DNA from: Alistipes sp.
GTDB lineage: Bacteria > Bacteroidota > Bacteroidia > Bacteroidales > Rikenellaceae
Length of the DNA stretch: 64,000 bases
Assembly: GCA_020026395.1 (NCBI GenBank)
Contig: JAHHQM010000005.1
Span: 1 to 64,000 of the forward strand
Reading direction: 5' to 3'
Position 1 is the stretch's first letter, and every line of letters begins with the position of its first letter. Below, in pieces: positions 1 through 8,123 of the stretch. The notes beneath the pieces are model-generated. The model saw nothing but the letters and a program-made list of their open reading frames with translations. It was not told where the DNA came from and made no database searches. Position numbers and translations under genes: made by a program.

Positions 1-521
1 ATTCACAGTCAAACGAGACCGGTTCGGGCATTGACTGTATGTTCTGGGGCATGGAATATATCCTCTACATCTACGGTCTGGACGAGAACGCCATGCCTTC
101 GACCGAGGTTATGGAAGTCCCCTTCAAGACGGCACACCACCGCGATTCGGAAAACAAGATTTCGGTCGAGGTGATCGAGACCTTCTCGGAGAACATCCAC
201 GCCAAGATCACGACCACCAACGACGATCCCTGGTTCTTCATCATCGAAAGCAAGAAGTCCTGGGATTCGAAGCAGGAGAACCCCACCTACCCCGAACTCG
301 GTACCGAGGAGTCGTTCGCAGCCGACATGCTCATGCGTAACCTCGACATCCCGTTCCTGTTCCAGAAGGGTGACTACGAAATCACGCCCGAGACGCAGAT
401 TCTGCCTCCGACGCTTCGTCCCAACCGCGACTATGTCCTTGTGGTATTCGGATTTGACCGTACCAAAGGTTCGACAACCGAGATCAGTGTAACCCCCTTT
501 AAAACCAAACCCAAAGCCTAA
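1..521 (+). CDS. FnIII-like surface lipoprotein, 3' part only (cassette copy 1)
   Basis: This is the C-terminal part of a gene that starts left of the window; the reading frame is open from base 3 to the stop at 519-521. It is a near copy of the C-terminal 173 residues of the lipoprotein encoded at 1704-2864, with the same frame, the same end point and most residues identical. The fold looks like a beta-sandwich of the kind common in Bacteroidetes lipoproteins, with the repeat unit beginning ISVEVIETFSENIHAKI and continuing with WFFIIESKK. The stop codon overlaps the next start (TAATG at 519-523), so the two genes are translationally coupled. By analogy with the full-length copy, the missing part should hold a lipoprotein signal and a Big_2 domain. 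Function is unknown. An internal ATG at 39 would give a false start. Confidence 0.85.
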   Translation, partial: SQSNETGSGIDCMFWGMEYILYIYGLDENAMPSTEVMEVPFKTAHHRDSENKISVEVIETFSENIHAKITTTNDDPWFFIIESKKSWDSKQENPTYPELGTEESFAADMLMRNLDIPFLFQKGDYEITPETQILPPTLRPNRDYVLVVFGFDRTKGSTTEISVTPFKTKPKA

Positions 522-1297
522 TGAAATCTATTTTCTGGAAAATAGCCCTGCTCTCGCTCACGATCGGCGGTATTTCGCTGGCTGCTTGTAGCGACGACGA
601 CAACGAGTCCCCCACCACTCCCGACAAGCCCGACACGAACAAGGGCTCGGTGGAATTTGCAGCCCCGACGATGGTTATGTCGCTCGAGGAGAGCCAGCTG
701 TTGAGCAATCTGCTCTCGGAGGGCAGTGCCCCCGCATCACAGATCAAGTTCGAGGTATCGGACGAGCAGGTTGCCCGCATCGAGAACTCGCGTCTGATTT
801 CGACGGGCGCGGGTGAGGTGGAACTCAAAGCCACCTACAACGGCAAAGAGGCACGCCTTTCGGTTTGGGTCGAGGACTTTCGCCAGCCCTGCACGATCCT
901 GCCCGAAAAGTGGGAGAAATATATTTGGAACTACACGGCATCTTCGGACAAGATCCTGAACCTGACGAGTCGCCCCATCGTGGTAGATTTCGGTGCCGAG
1001 TGGTGCAGCGGTTGCAAGATGCTCGACCCGATCATCACGCGTTTGAGCAAGAGCTACAACGGTCGTGTCCTCTTCCTGAAGGTCGATCTGACCGAAGGCG
1101 ATGCCCCCGGTCACCAAATCCTGCGTGCGATGAGCAAAACGTCGCACAGCGAGTTGAAACCGCTGGAGAAAGCCGAGCTTCCGTCGGTGGTGATGATCCC
1201 GACCTCGTCGGCACGCGAACCGAAGCTTCACTTGAGCGCTTCGATGGCCGACAACGTAATCAGCGGATTCCTCAACGAGGAGTTCAACGCCCAGTAA
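521..1297 (+). CDS. Lipoprotein with bacterial Ig-like and thioredoxin domains (copy 1)
   Basis: The 258-residue product has a lipoprotein signal (lipobox LAAC, lipidated Cys23) followed by SDDD, which matches the Bacteroidetes signal for export to the cell surface. Residues about 45-120 resemble a Big_2-like Ig domain (IKFEVSDEQVARIENSRLIS). Residues about 125-258 are a thioredoxin fold: active site WCSGC at 161-165 instead of WCGPC, and a cis-proline site in LPSVVMIP. The CSGC spacer suggests a disulfide reductase or isomerase, or a redox sensor, acting outside the cytoplasm; this is inference. It is coupled by a 1-base overlap to the upstream lipoprotein, so the pair may act together. A paralog lies at 2864-3634. 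A strong terminator follows 29 bases after the stop. Confidence 0.88.
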   Translation: MKSIFWKIALLSLTIGGISLAACSDDDNESPTTPDKPDTNKGSVEFAAPTMVMSLEESQLLSNLLSEGSAPASQIKFEVSDEQVARIENSRLISTGAGEVELKATYNGKEARLSVWVEDFRQPCTILPEKWEKYIWNYTASSDKILNLTSRPIVVDFGAEWCSGCKMLDPIITRLSKSYNGRVLFLKVDLTEGDAPGHQILRAMSKTSHSELKPLEKAELPSVVMIPTSSAREPKLHLSASMADNVISGFLNEEFNAQ

Positions 1298-1325
1298 TTC
1301 GGGAACTATTCCCTTTTCCCCCTCG

Positions 1326-1356
1326 GAGGTGGATGCCTGTGCATCCACCTCTTTTT
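1326..1356 (+). terminator. Rho-independent terminator of cassette copy 1
   Basis: A perfect 11-bp stem (1326-1336 with 1341-1351) closes a 4-base loop and is followed by five T. It lies just after the thioredoxin lipoprotein and resembles the terminator of cassette copy 2 at 3657-3694, so the duplication seems to have included it. Confidence 0.9.
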
Positions 1357-1504
1357 ACGCCAACTACATCGGATTCAAACAGATACACGACACTCCCTTT
1401 CCCAAAACCGCTCCGGAGAGGCAGGATCCTCCTTTTTATTTCTAATTTATTTCAATATCGATCTAGATTTCACTCAAATTATATATAAAAAAGAGAGGTT
1501 TTTA

Positions 1505-1536
1505 TTTGTAATTAAAAATTAATGTTTATAACTTCG
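1505..1536 (+). promoter_or_regulatory. Candidate Bacteroidetes promoter for cassette copy 2
   Basis: TTTG at 1505-1508 and TAACTTCG at 1529-1536 are separated by 20 bases, which fits the Bacteroidetes -33/-7 pattern (TTTG, TAnnTTTG) with one mismatch. The start codon at 1704 is about 160 bases downstream, so a long leader is implied. The remaining spacer between 1357 and 1703 is AT-rich and holds no gene; a second weak -7-like box (TAAGGTTG) lies near 1590. Confidence 0.45.
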
Positions 1537-1703
1537 TGATTATTGAATCAAAAACAAAGGAGAATTTACAAATTTCATACACCTTACTATAAGGTTGCGA
1601 TAAAGGATAGAATCCCCGTTTTCGGGGGCACAAGTCACTTTCTCCCTCCTTCCAAAGAAAAAACCACAATCTATAACTAAAACCTAATAAATTAACCTAA
1701 ATT

Positions 1704-2864
1704 ATGAAAAGTTTGAGATTTTTCAATCGTTTTGCCTTGATGAGCGCAGCGATGCTTTTGTTTGTTACCGCATGCGACGATGACGACACTCCGACACCGA
1801 CACCCCCGACTCCTCCGACCCCACCGACGGAAGAGACTCTGGTGACAGCCATCGAGCTGGAACCCACCTCGGCAGAATTGGTTCAGGAGGAAACCCTGCA
1901 ATTGAAAGCCACCTTCTCCCCCGCCGATGCCACGAACCTTAACGAAACGGAGTGGGAGGTACGCAACCCGAACATCGCTTCAGTCAGCAACGATGGTCTG
2001 GTAACAGCCAAGGAAGTAGGCGAAACGGTAATCACCTGCAAGGTGGGCAAGGTAGCGGCTACCTGCACCCTGAAGGTTACGGAGAAACAGATGGAGAAGG
2101 CCAATTTCGAAGTGGAGGTCGTTGAACTCGGTGCCACTCAAGTAAAATTCAACATCATCCCGAAAAACAAGGACGCATACTATTTCTGCGACGTGATTCC
2201 CGTTTCAACCTTGAATTGCGAGAATGTGGGCGGTATCAAGAACATCGCCAAAAAAGACCGTGAATGGTGGGAAATGGTAACCAATTCGAAAGATCCGAAC
2301 GTCTGGATCAAGACGTTTGGCCACAAGGGCGATCTGAAATACGATTCACAGTCAAACGAGACCGGTTCGGGCATTGACTGTATGTTCTGGGGCATGGACT
2401 ACATGCTCTACATTTATGAAATGGACGAGAACGCCATGCCTTCGACCGAGGTTATGGAAGTTCCCTTCAAGACGGCACACCACCGCGATTCGGAAAACAA
2501 GATTTCAGTAGAAATTGTCGAGACCTTCTCGGAGAACATCCACGCCAAGATCACGACCACCAACGATGATCCGTGGTTCTTCATCATCGAAAGCAAGAAA
2601 TACTGGGATTCCGTACAGGAGAACCCCACTTACCCCGAACTCGGTCCCAAGGAGTCGTTTGCAGCCGATATGCTCATACGCAACCTCGACATGTCATTCC
2701 TGTTCCAGCATGGAAATTACGAAATCACGCCTGATACGCCGATTCTTCCCCAGAAACTCCGCCCCAACCGCGATTACGTACTCGTCATATTTGGATTTGA
2801 CCGCGCCAAGGGGTCGACCACCGAAATCTGTGTAACACCTTTCAAAACCCAACCCAGAGCATAA
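1704..2864 (+). CDS. Big_2 / FnIII-like surface lipoprotein (cassette copy 2)
   Basis: The 386-residue protein begins with a lipoprotein signal peptide (FVTAC, Cys24) followed by four Asp, matching the surface-export signal of Bacteroidetes lipoproteins, and then a Thr/Pro linker of TPTPPTPPTPP type. Residues about 47-127 form a Big_2 domain (VTAIELEPTSAEL at its start, then VSNDGLVTAKEVGETVITCKV). Two FnIII-like units follow, starting near residues 133 (FEVEVVELGATQVKF) and 262 (ISVEIVETFSENIHAKI). The mature part has six further cysteines, unusual for a surface lipoprotein and notable beside a thioredoxin-domain partner. The stop overlaps the next start as TAATG. The 3' half is duplicated at 1-521. 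Ligand and role are unknown; adhesion or substrate binding is only a guess from the domains. Confidence 0.88.
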   Translation: MKSLRFFNRFALMSAAMLLFVTACDDDDTPTPTPPTPPTPPTEETLVTAIELEPTSAELVQEETLQLKATFSPADATNLNETEWEVRNPNIASVSNDGLVTAKEVGETVITCKVGKVAATCTLKVTEKQMEKANFEVEVVELGATQVKFNIIPKNKDAYYFCDVIPVSTLNCENVGGIKNIAKKDREWWEMVTNSKDPNVWIKTFGHKGDLKYDSQSNETGSGIDCMFWGMDYMLYIYEMDENAMPSTEVMEVPFKTAHHRDSENKISVEIVETFSENIHAKITTTNDDPWFFIIESKKYWDSVQENPTYPELGPKESFAADMLIRNLDMSFLFQHGNYEITPDTPILPQKLRPNRDYVLVIFGFDRAKGSTTEICVTPFKTQPRA

Positions 2865-3634
2865 TGAAGCCTTTTTTCTGGAAAACAGCGTTGCTCTCAC
2901 TCGCGGTTGGCATCCTTTCGCTCTCGGCATGTAGCGACGATGACGATGCCCCCCTGCCTGATGTTCCCGCAGGCGATAAGGGTATCGTGGAATTTGCAGC
3001 CCCGACTTTGGTGATGTCCCTTGAGGAGAGCCAACTGTTGAGTAACCTCCTCTCGGAGGGCAGTGCCCCCACAGCACAGATCAGATTCGAGGTGACGGAC
3101 GAAAAAGTCATCCGCATCGAGAATTCCCGCCTTATTTCGGTCGGAGCGGGCGAAGCCGAACTCATGGCTTCGGTCGGTGAGTGTAAAGCCCGCCTTTCGG
3201 TTTGGGTCGAGGACTTCTGCAAGCCCTGCACGATCCTGCCCGACAAGTGGGTGAAATACATCTGGGACTATAAGGCATCACCCGCCGAGATCAAGAATCT
3301 GACGGGACGCCCCATCGTGGTGGACTACGGTGCCGAGTGGTGCAGCGGTTGCAAGATGCTCGACCCGATCATCACGCGTTTGAGCAAGAGCTACGACGGT
3401 CGTGCCCTCTTCCTGAAGATCGACCTGACCGAGACCGACAGCCCCGGCTACGAGATCCTTCAGGCGATGAGCCAGACGAAGTATGAGGCGCTGAAATCGC
3501 TTGCCAATACCGAGCTGCCGACCATCGTGATGATCCCGACCTCGACGGCACGCGAACCGAAGCTCCACCTGAGTGCTTCGAAGGCCGACAACGTAATCAG
3601 CGGATTCCTCAACGAGGAGTTCAATGCCCAATAA
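2864..3634 (+). CDS. Lipoprotein with bacterial Ig-like and thioredoxin domains (copy 2)
   Basis: The 256-residue paralog of the gene at 521-1297 is two codons shorter. It has the lipobox LSAC (Cys23) followed by SDDDD, a Big_2-like domain at about 40-118, and a C-terminal thioredoxin domain with active site WCSGC (Trp159, Cys160, Cys163) and cis-proline context LPTIVMIP. The linker after Cys23 is the most diverged part, while the segment around the active site is almost identical in DNA to copy 1. Its start overlaps the stop of the upstream lipoprotein, so the two-gene unit is kept in both copies. Likely role: redox handling of exported or surface proteins. The substrate is unknown; the cysteine-rich partner lipoprotein is one candidate. 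Confidence 0.88.
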   Translation: MKPFFWKTALLSLAVGILSLSACSDDDDAPLPDVPAGDKGIVEFAAPTLVMSLEESQLLSNLLSEGSAPTAQIRFEVTDEKVIRIENSRLISVGAGEAELMASVGECKARLSVWVEDFCKPCTILPDKWVKYIWDYKASPAEIKNLTGRPIVVDYGAEWCSGCKMLDPIITRLSKSYDGRALFLKIDLTETDSPGYEILQAMSQTKYEALKSLANTELPTIVMIPTSTAREPKLHLSASKADNVISGFLNEEFNAQ

Positions 3635-3656
3635 CACGGGTTACACCCATTAACGA

Positions 3657-3694
3657 CAGGAGGTGAATGTACGTGCATTCACCTCCTGTTTTTT
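3657..3694 (+). terminator. Rho-independent terminator of cassette copy 2
   Basis: A perfect 13-bp stem (3657-3669 with 3676-3688) is followed by six T. It sits 23 bases after the thioredoxin lipoprotein and resembles the hairpin at 1326-1356. Confidence 0.9.
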
Positions 3695-4091
3695 ATGCGG
3701 TCTGAAGTTTTTCACGGGGGACATGCTTTTGTGGTCAGATCCGCGACCTGTGTAGTATATACCCGAAGTCGATTTCGCCCGTCACCCCGCGCAACACGGC
3801 CACGCCTCCCCCGTGACCGCTCTTTAAGCCGTCCGCCACTAAAACCGAGCGTTCCAGCCAACCCCTTTCGATCGTCCGAGCTGAACCGCCGACAAACCTT
3901 CCGCCCGCGTTTTCGCCAAGAGTCCCGCCAACACAGACCACCCAGCCACAACATCCGTCCTGCCCCAGCCGTCACTCTCCGTTCCACATCCCCGCCACGC
4001 CATCAAACCACCTCCTCGCCGCCACATCAGTTCCGCCATCACCGTTTACGTTCTGTCGCCACATCCGACCCCCGACCCGACCCCAAAAAAC
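3695..4091 (+). other. C-rich, G-poor intergenic spacer
   Basis: No convincing gene is seen in these 397 bases between two converging transcription units. On the + strand the spacer is strongly C-rich: in 3781-3840 I count 30 C and 12 G. Open frames on both strands run through it but encode Arg/Pro/Ser-rich sequence with no domain, as expected from such a composition. Similar spacers occur at about 26050-26500 and in shorter form elsewhere in the window. Confidence 0.6.
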
Positions 4092-4124
4092 AAAAAAAGA
4101 GCCGATCCATGAGGATCAGCTCTT
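4092..4124 (-). terminator. Terminator of rpmE2
   Basis: An 11-bp stem (4098-4108 with 4113-4123, one G-U pair) is followed on the minus strand by a run of U encoded at 4092-4097. It lies 24 bases beyond the rpmE2 stop codon. Confidence 0.85.
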
Positions 4125-4147
4125 TGATTTTGTGCGACGCGTTCGAA

Positions 4148-4417
4148 TTATTTCTCAGCGTTCTTCTTATCGTAGCGTTTCTTGTAACGGCTCATAAACT
4201 TATCGACGCGACCGGCGGTGTCAACCAGCTTCATCTTACCGGTGTAGAACGGGTGCGAAGTGCTGGAAATTTCCATCTTATACACGGGATAGGTTTCGCC
4301 GTTCACTTCGATGGTCTCTTTTGTCGAAACGGCGGACCGGCACAAAAACACGTGATCGTTCGACATATCTTTGAACGCCACCAAACGATAGTTTTCAGGG
4401 TGAATACCTTTTTTCAT
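4148..4417 (-). CDS. rpmE2: 50S ribosomal protein L31 type B
   Basis: The 89-residue product is the zinc-independent B form of bL31, a peripheral protein of the large subunit that bridges to the 30S head. It starts MKKGIHPENYRLVAFKDMS and carries the typical SSTSHPFYTGKMKLVDTAGRVDKF segment. The CxxC zinc motif of the A form is missing; only one Cys is present (FLCRS). The gene stands alone, with its own promoter-like element at 4457-4487 and terminator at 4092-4124. In other bacteria the B form serves zinc-poor conditions, but in Bacteroidetes it is usually the only bL31, so a zinc-responsive role should not be assumed. Confidence 0.96.
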   Translation of the reverse strand: MKKGIHPENYRLVAFKDMSNDHVFLCRSAVSTKETIEVNGETYPVYKMEISSTSHPFYTGKMKLVDTAGRVDKFMSRYKKRYDKKNAEK

Positions 4418-4456
4418 GTTCGTTGTTTTTGTTAATTATTAATGCATTAATCGGCA

Positions 4457-4487
4457 CAAAGGTACAAATTAATTTTCAATGCACAAC
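4457..4487 (-). promoter_or_regulatory. Candidate promoter of rpmE2
   Basis: On the minus strand the -7 box reads TACCTTTG (4457-4464, perfect TAnnTTTG) and a -33-like GTTG lies 19 bases upstream (4484-4487). It sits 40 bases in front of the rpmE2 start. Confidence 0.6.
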
Positions 4488-4565
4488 TTTTCCCCCGTAT
4501 TTTTCTCGATTTGAGATAAAAAAAGCGAACAAAGAGGCGTTTTTCGTCCTCTTTTGAGGCTCGGA

Positions 4566-4597
4566 GTTGCGCCTTTCGGATAGTTTTTGTATATTTG
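4566..4597 (+). promoter_or_regulatory. Candidate promoter of the CAT tRNA
   Basis: TATATTTG at 4590-4597 is a perfect -7 box; GTTG at 4566-4569 lies 20 bases upstream. The tRNA begins 38 bases after the -7 box, which fits a short leader. Confidence 0.65.
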
Positions 4598-4635
4598 CAC
4601 CCGAAATAAGCGTGGTTTTCCGCACTGATTTTCAG

Positions 4636-4709
<74 letters not shown>

Positions 4710-4895
4710 CTTCCAAAAACTTTCCGTAAACCGTCAGCGGGGAGGAAGGCATAAGACAAAACGAGGATTTTAAGGACACTCCGTAAAAGCCGTCTTTGTT
4801 TTCAGCCCACGCCGCCAAAAATCGGAACACACACATCACATCCGAAAAGTCTCTTCGTCACACAACGGGGAGGCTTCATTTTTTTCGGGATACAG

Positions 4896-4929
4896 AAAAG
4901 GCGCAGATCAACCGAGATCTGCGCCTTTT
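4896..4929. terminator. Bidirectional terminator between the CAT tRNA and lptD
   Basis: A perfect 14-bp stem (4896-4909 with 4916-4929) starts with four A and ends in five T, so it can end transcription from both directions: lptD from the right and, at a distance, the tRNA from the left. It lies 19 bases beyond the lptD stop. Nothing else is seen in 4710-4895. Confidence 0.85.
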
Positions 4930-4947
4930 TCCATAGACCTATATATA

Positions 4948-7900
4948 TTAGTACATATTGTCGTACATCGACTGCGTCTTATCGTACTTCAGGTCGGCCA
5001 GTGATGCCGCCTTGACGCCGATGTTGAAACTCCAACTTCGGTGGAAGCCGAACGGGATCCACGAGAAGGACATCTGCCAACAGTGCAGATCCCTCGCAAT
5101 GGAGATCGCCGACGTGGTCAGTTTCTTCTTCATAATATCGAAACCGCCCTGGAACGTGACACCCAGTTTCGGCGTGATGTTCAACGATCCGTTGAAACCG
5201 AGCGTCTGGGTGACATTCTTCTTGTAGCCCGTCGTTCCGTTGTTCACGTAGTTGATCGAGTAATTGACCGTATAGTTGAAACCGAAGTTCCACGGCAGCG
5301 AGAAGTCGTAATATGCCTGTGACATGTATTGTCGCCTCAACGCGGGATCCATATTCCCGTAAGGATCGTGGAAGGGATCCATGTATTCGGGCGGCGTACT
5401 CGTGATGTCGTTCACGGCACGTTGCGAACGATCCTCACGCGACTTGAACGTATAACCGAACGACCAACCCGTGCTCACGACTCGACCCGGGAAGAAGAGT
5501 TTGTTGTAACGCTTACCCTCGGGGGTGACCTTGTAGGGGTCGAGGGTCATCGAGAGGTTGATACCGAAGTTACCGAACAGCGTCGTACGGAACGAAATGG
5601 GGATGTTCGACAGACCCATCGAGTCGGCCAGGAAGTTATACGAACCGCTGAGTCGCAATTCGTCGATCAGCTTGATCTTCTTCACACCCGACGTATCGCG
5701 TTTCGAGAGCACCTTCATCTCCAGATTCTGCGACAGCGAGAAGTTCAGCGACATCATCTCACCCGCCGACGGCACACCGTAGGCGTTGTTGCTATAGGGC
5801 GAATAAACCTGCGTGCGACCCGTCGAATCGACCTGACGGGTTTTGTAGTAGCCGTATTTCTGATCGCGGAAGTCGGGCGCATACGAGAAACCGATGGTCG
5901 GCGTCAGCACGTGACGGATGGCCTGGATCTTACGGTCACGTTTCTTCTTCGTGAAATCGTACATACCGTAGATGGTGGTCGAGGCCGACACACTCATGTT
6001 GTAATCATACAGGCGGTAGAATCCGTGCTCCGTGGGGAGGGTATCCGTGCGGTTCGTCACGGGGTTCCACTCGTATTGGATGCGCTTGAAGTACCAACGC
6101 TCCTTGTAGTTGAACGTCGGCGATACGTTGATGTAGTTGAACAGGTTGAACGAAGCCGAAATCGGCAGGTTGTGTTCCACACCGTTACGCATATCCTCCA
6201 TCGTCTTGCGCGTGAAGAGTTCCGACTCCTTGGCGTTGATCTGGTTGGTCAGCTTGGCGGAGTACTGCATCGAGATCTTCTCGTACCAACGCTCCTTACC
6301 CTCACGCTCCTTGCGTTTGAAGGGATAGATACGCGACACGTTGAAGACGATGTTCGGCAGGGTCATCGAGATGTTCTGGTTCTGCGAATTCTGCGACACG
6401 GCCATATTCATCGACAGTGAGAAGGGCGTTCCTGCCCAGTTCTTCGAGTAAGCGATCGTCGAGTTGGTCTGCGTGGCGAGGATGTCGTTCAAGTCCGTGG
6501 CCGAATAACGGCTGTAACCGCTCGTGGCAAAGTTCACCGAGGCGGAGAACTGCGACCCGGGATTGGCCTTGGGATCCTGCGAGTGCGTCCATTGCAGGCG
6601 GAAGTTGTTCTGCTTGATGAAGTCGGGTTCGCCCTTTTCGCCGGTTTTGATGTTCGAGAAATCGACGTTGAAACTACCCGTATGCTTGTAACGCTTGATG
6701 TAACGCATGGCGGCCGATGCCTCCCACGAACCGAGCGTATAGAAACCGCCTCGGATCGCCAGATCGGCGCGATCGCCCATCGTGAAGTAATAACCCAGAT
6801 CCTTCAGGAAGAAACCCTTCGAATACTCCTCACCGAAGGTCGGCATCAGAAGACCCGACTTCGGGCCGTTGTTGATCGGGAAGAAACCTTCGGGAATACC
6901 GAGGAAGTAGATGGGCACATCCTCCATGACGAGGTATGCGGGGCCCGACACGACCTTCTTGCCGGGAATCACCTTCGCCTTGGTCATCGCCAGGTAGAAG
7001 TGCGGGTGGTCGGTCGATTCGCAGGTGGTATATTTACCGTTCTCGATGTTCACCGTGTTGTCGGGCATCTTCTTGACGCTGCCGCCCACCAGCCAACCAT
7101 CGCCCTGCTGCGTGGCCACACCCTTGATCTTCGCCTTCTTCGAGTCGAGGTTGTAGGAGATCGTATCCATCTTGTACGACATGCCGTTCTCCACAAATTC
7201 GGGTTTGGTGATGACGATCTCGCCCGTCCCGGTCGAATCGCTGCGGCCGAATGCATGGATCATCTTGCTGTCCATGTCGATGCGCATGAAGTCCGATTTG
7301 AGGTTGCTCGTCTGATAGGTCACATCTCCGCCGTTGAACAGGTAGACCATCTTGTTGCGCACGTCATACACCAGCGAGTCGGTACACTTACCCTCGATCG
7401 GCTCTTCCAAGAAGGGCTGCGGTGCTTTGCGGCGGCGCGTGGTGTCCGTTGCCAGCGAATCGGTCTTGGCGGGCGTCTCCATCGCGGTCGAATCGCGCTG
7501 CTCCATGGGTTTTACCGAAGGGGGCAACACCTCGGCGGGGGTCTCCGTCGCGGGCTTTTCGGGTGCGGGAGTCTTCTCGCGGACAATTTCGGTCTCGACC
7601 GACGTCTGCTCCTGCTTCTCTTCGGCCTTGCGGGCGATCTCTTCGGTGCGCTCGTTAATCAAGGACGAGAGCTGCTCGCTGAACATCGAGTCGCGCTCCT
7701 CCTGCGACAACTTGGCGAACTTCTTGCGTTCGCGACGCTCCATACGCTTGCGGCGACGCTCCTCCCGACGCTCGAACATCAATTCGACGGCATCTTTTTC
7801 GGGCTCGTCCACGGCGGTGCTCTCCGCCCGATCGACGGGTACGGTCTTGTTACTGCTTAAGTCGGCGACCTCTCTTTCGATGACGCCCCGCGAGTTGTGC

Positions 7901-7983
7901 TGCGACGCACAACCCCACATCATGCTCACCACAAGCACGACAAGGATCATCGAAAAGACATATTTTCTCGTATTTCTATCCAA
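4948..7983 (-). CDS. lptD: LPS-assembly outer-membrane protein LptD
   Basis: The 1,011-residue product is an LptD/OstA-family protein, the outer-membrane beta-barrel that inserts lipopolysaccharide or lipooligosaccharide into the outer leaflet, normally with LptE. Residues 1-25 are a hydrophobic export signal ending MWGC; a single-domain lipoprotein is possible but the lipobox is poor. Residues about 30-195 are low-complexity, first Glu/Arg/Lys-rich and then Pro/Thr-rich. The OstA-like jellyroll domain spans about 198-330 (DSLVYDVRNKMVYLFNGGDV, then GWLVGGSV), and the barrel domain runs from about 345 to the end, with alternating aromatic strands. The charged N-terminal region is longer than in proteobacterial LptD. 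It is monocistronic and diverges from the amidase gene. Confidence 0.92.
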   Translation of the reverse strand: MDRNTRKYVFSMILVVLVVSMMWGCASQHNSRGVIEREVADLSSNKTVPVDRAESTAVDEPEKDAVELMFERREERRRKRMERRERKKFAKLSQEERDSMFSEQLSSLINERTEEIARKAEEKQEQTSVETEIVREKTPAPEKPATETPAEVLPPSVKPMEQRDSTAMETPAKTDSLATDTTRRRKAPQPFLEEPIEGKCTDSLVYDVRNKMVYLFNGGDVTYQTSNLKSDFMRIDMDSKMIHAFGRSDSTGTGEIVITKPEFVENGMSYKMDTISYNLDSKKAKIKGVATQQGDGWLVGGSVKKMPDNTVNIENGKYTTCESTDHPHFYLAMTKAKVIPGKKVVSGPAYLVMEDVPIYFLGIPEGFFPINNGPKSGLLMPTFGEEYSKGFFLKDLGYYFTMGDRADLAIRGGFYTLGSWEASAAMRYIKRYKHTGSFNVDFSNIKTGEKGEPDFIKQNNFRLQWTHSQDPKANPGSQFSASVNFATSGYSRYSATDLNDILATQTNSTIAYSKNWAGTPFSLSMNMAVSQNSQNQNISMTLPNIVFNVSRIYPFKRKEREGKERWYEKISMQYSAKLTNQINAKESELFTRKTMEDMRNGVEHNLPISASFNLFNYINVSPTFNYKERWYFKRIQYEWNPVTNRTDTLPTEHGFYRLYDYNMSVSASTTIYGMYDFTKKKRDRKIQAIRHVLTPTIGFSYAPDFRDQKYGYYKTRQVDSTGRTQVYSPYSNNAYGVPSAGEMMSLNFSLSQNLEMKVLSKRDTSGVKKIKLIDELRLSGSYNFLADSMGLSNIPISFRTTLFGNFGINLSMTLDPYKVTPEGKRYNKLFFPGRVVSTGWSFGYTFKSREDRSQRAVNDITSTPPEYMDPFHDPYGNMDPALRRQYMSQAYYDFSLPWNFGFNYTVNYSINYVNNGTTGYKKNVTQTLGFNGSLNITPKLGVTFQGGFDIMKKKLTTSAISIARDLHCWQMSFSWIPFGFHRSWSFNIGVKAASLADLKYDKTQSMYDNMY

Positions 7984-8000
7984 AATCTCAAAATTTTTCC

Positions 8001-8008
8001 TATCTTTG
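8001..8008 (+). promoter_or_regulatory. Candidate -7 box for the amidase operon
   Basis: TATCTTTG is a perfect TAnnTTTG box, 115 bases before the amidase start. No good TTTG is seen 19-20 bases upstream, so support is moderate. Confidence 0.4.
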
Positions 8009-8075
8009 CCGACAAGTCGGCAAAACCCCGAGGAACGATTGTATTTGCCTCACTATGAGGGTGAATTTAACCTGA

Positions 8076-8083
8076 CAAAGATA
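8076..8083 (-). promoter_or_regulatory. Candidate -7 box for lptD
   Basis: The minus strand reads TATCTTTG here, 93 bases before the lptD start. It faces the + strand box at 8001-8008, so the divergent transcripts would overlap by about 50 bases. Confidence 0.45.
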
Positions 8084-8123
8084 GATAAAAAATTAAGAAC
8101 CACATCATTTGACACCATTAAAT

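Noticed and set aside
3695..4435. 246-codon + strand open frame over the C-rich spacer and antisense to rpmE2
   Set aside because: The product is Arg/Pro/Ser/Thr-rich without a domain and the 3' half lies antisense to a certain ribosomal gene; the frame is a by-product of composition.
8109..8123. Alternative TTG start of the amidase gene
   Set aside because: The ATG at 8124 gives a normal signal peptide directly at the N-terminus; the TTG would put five residues in front of it.
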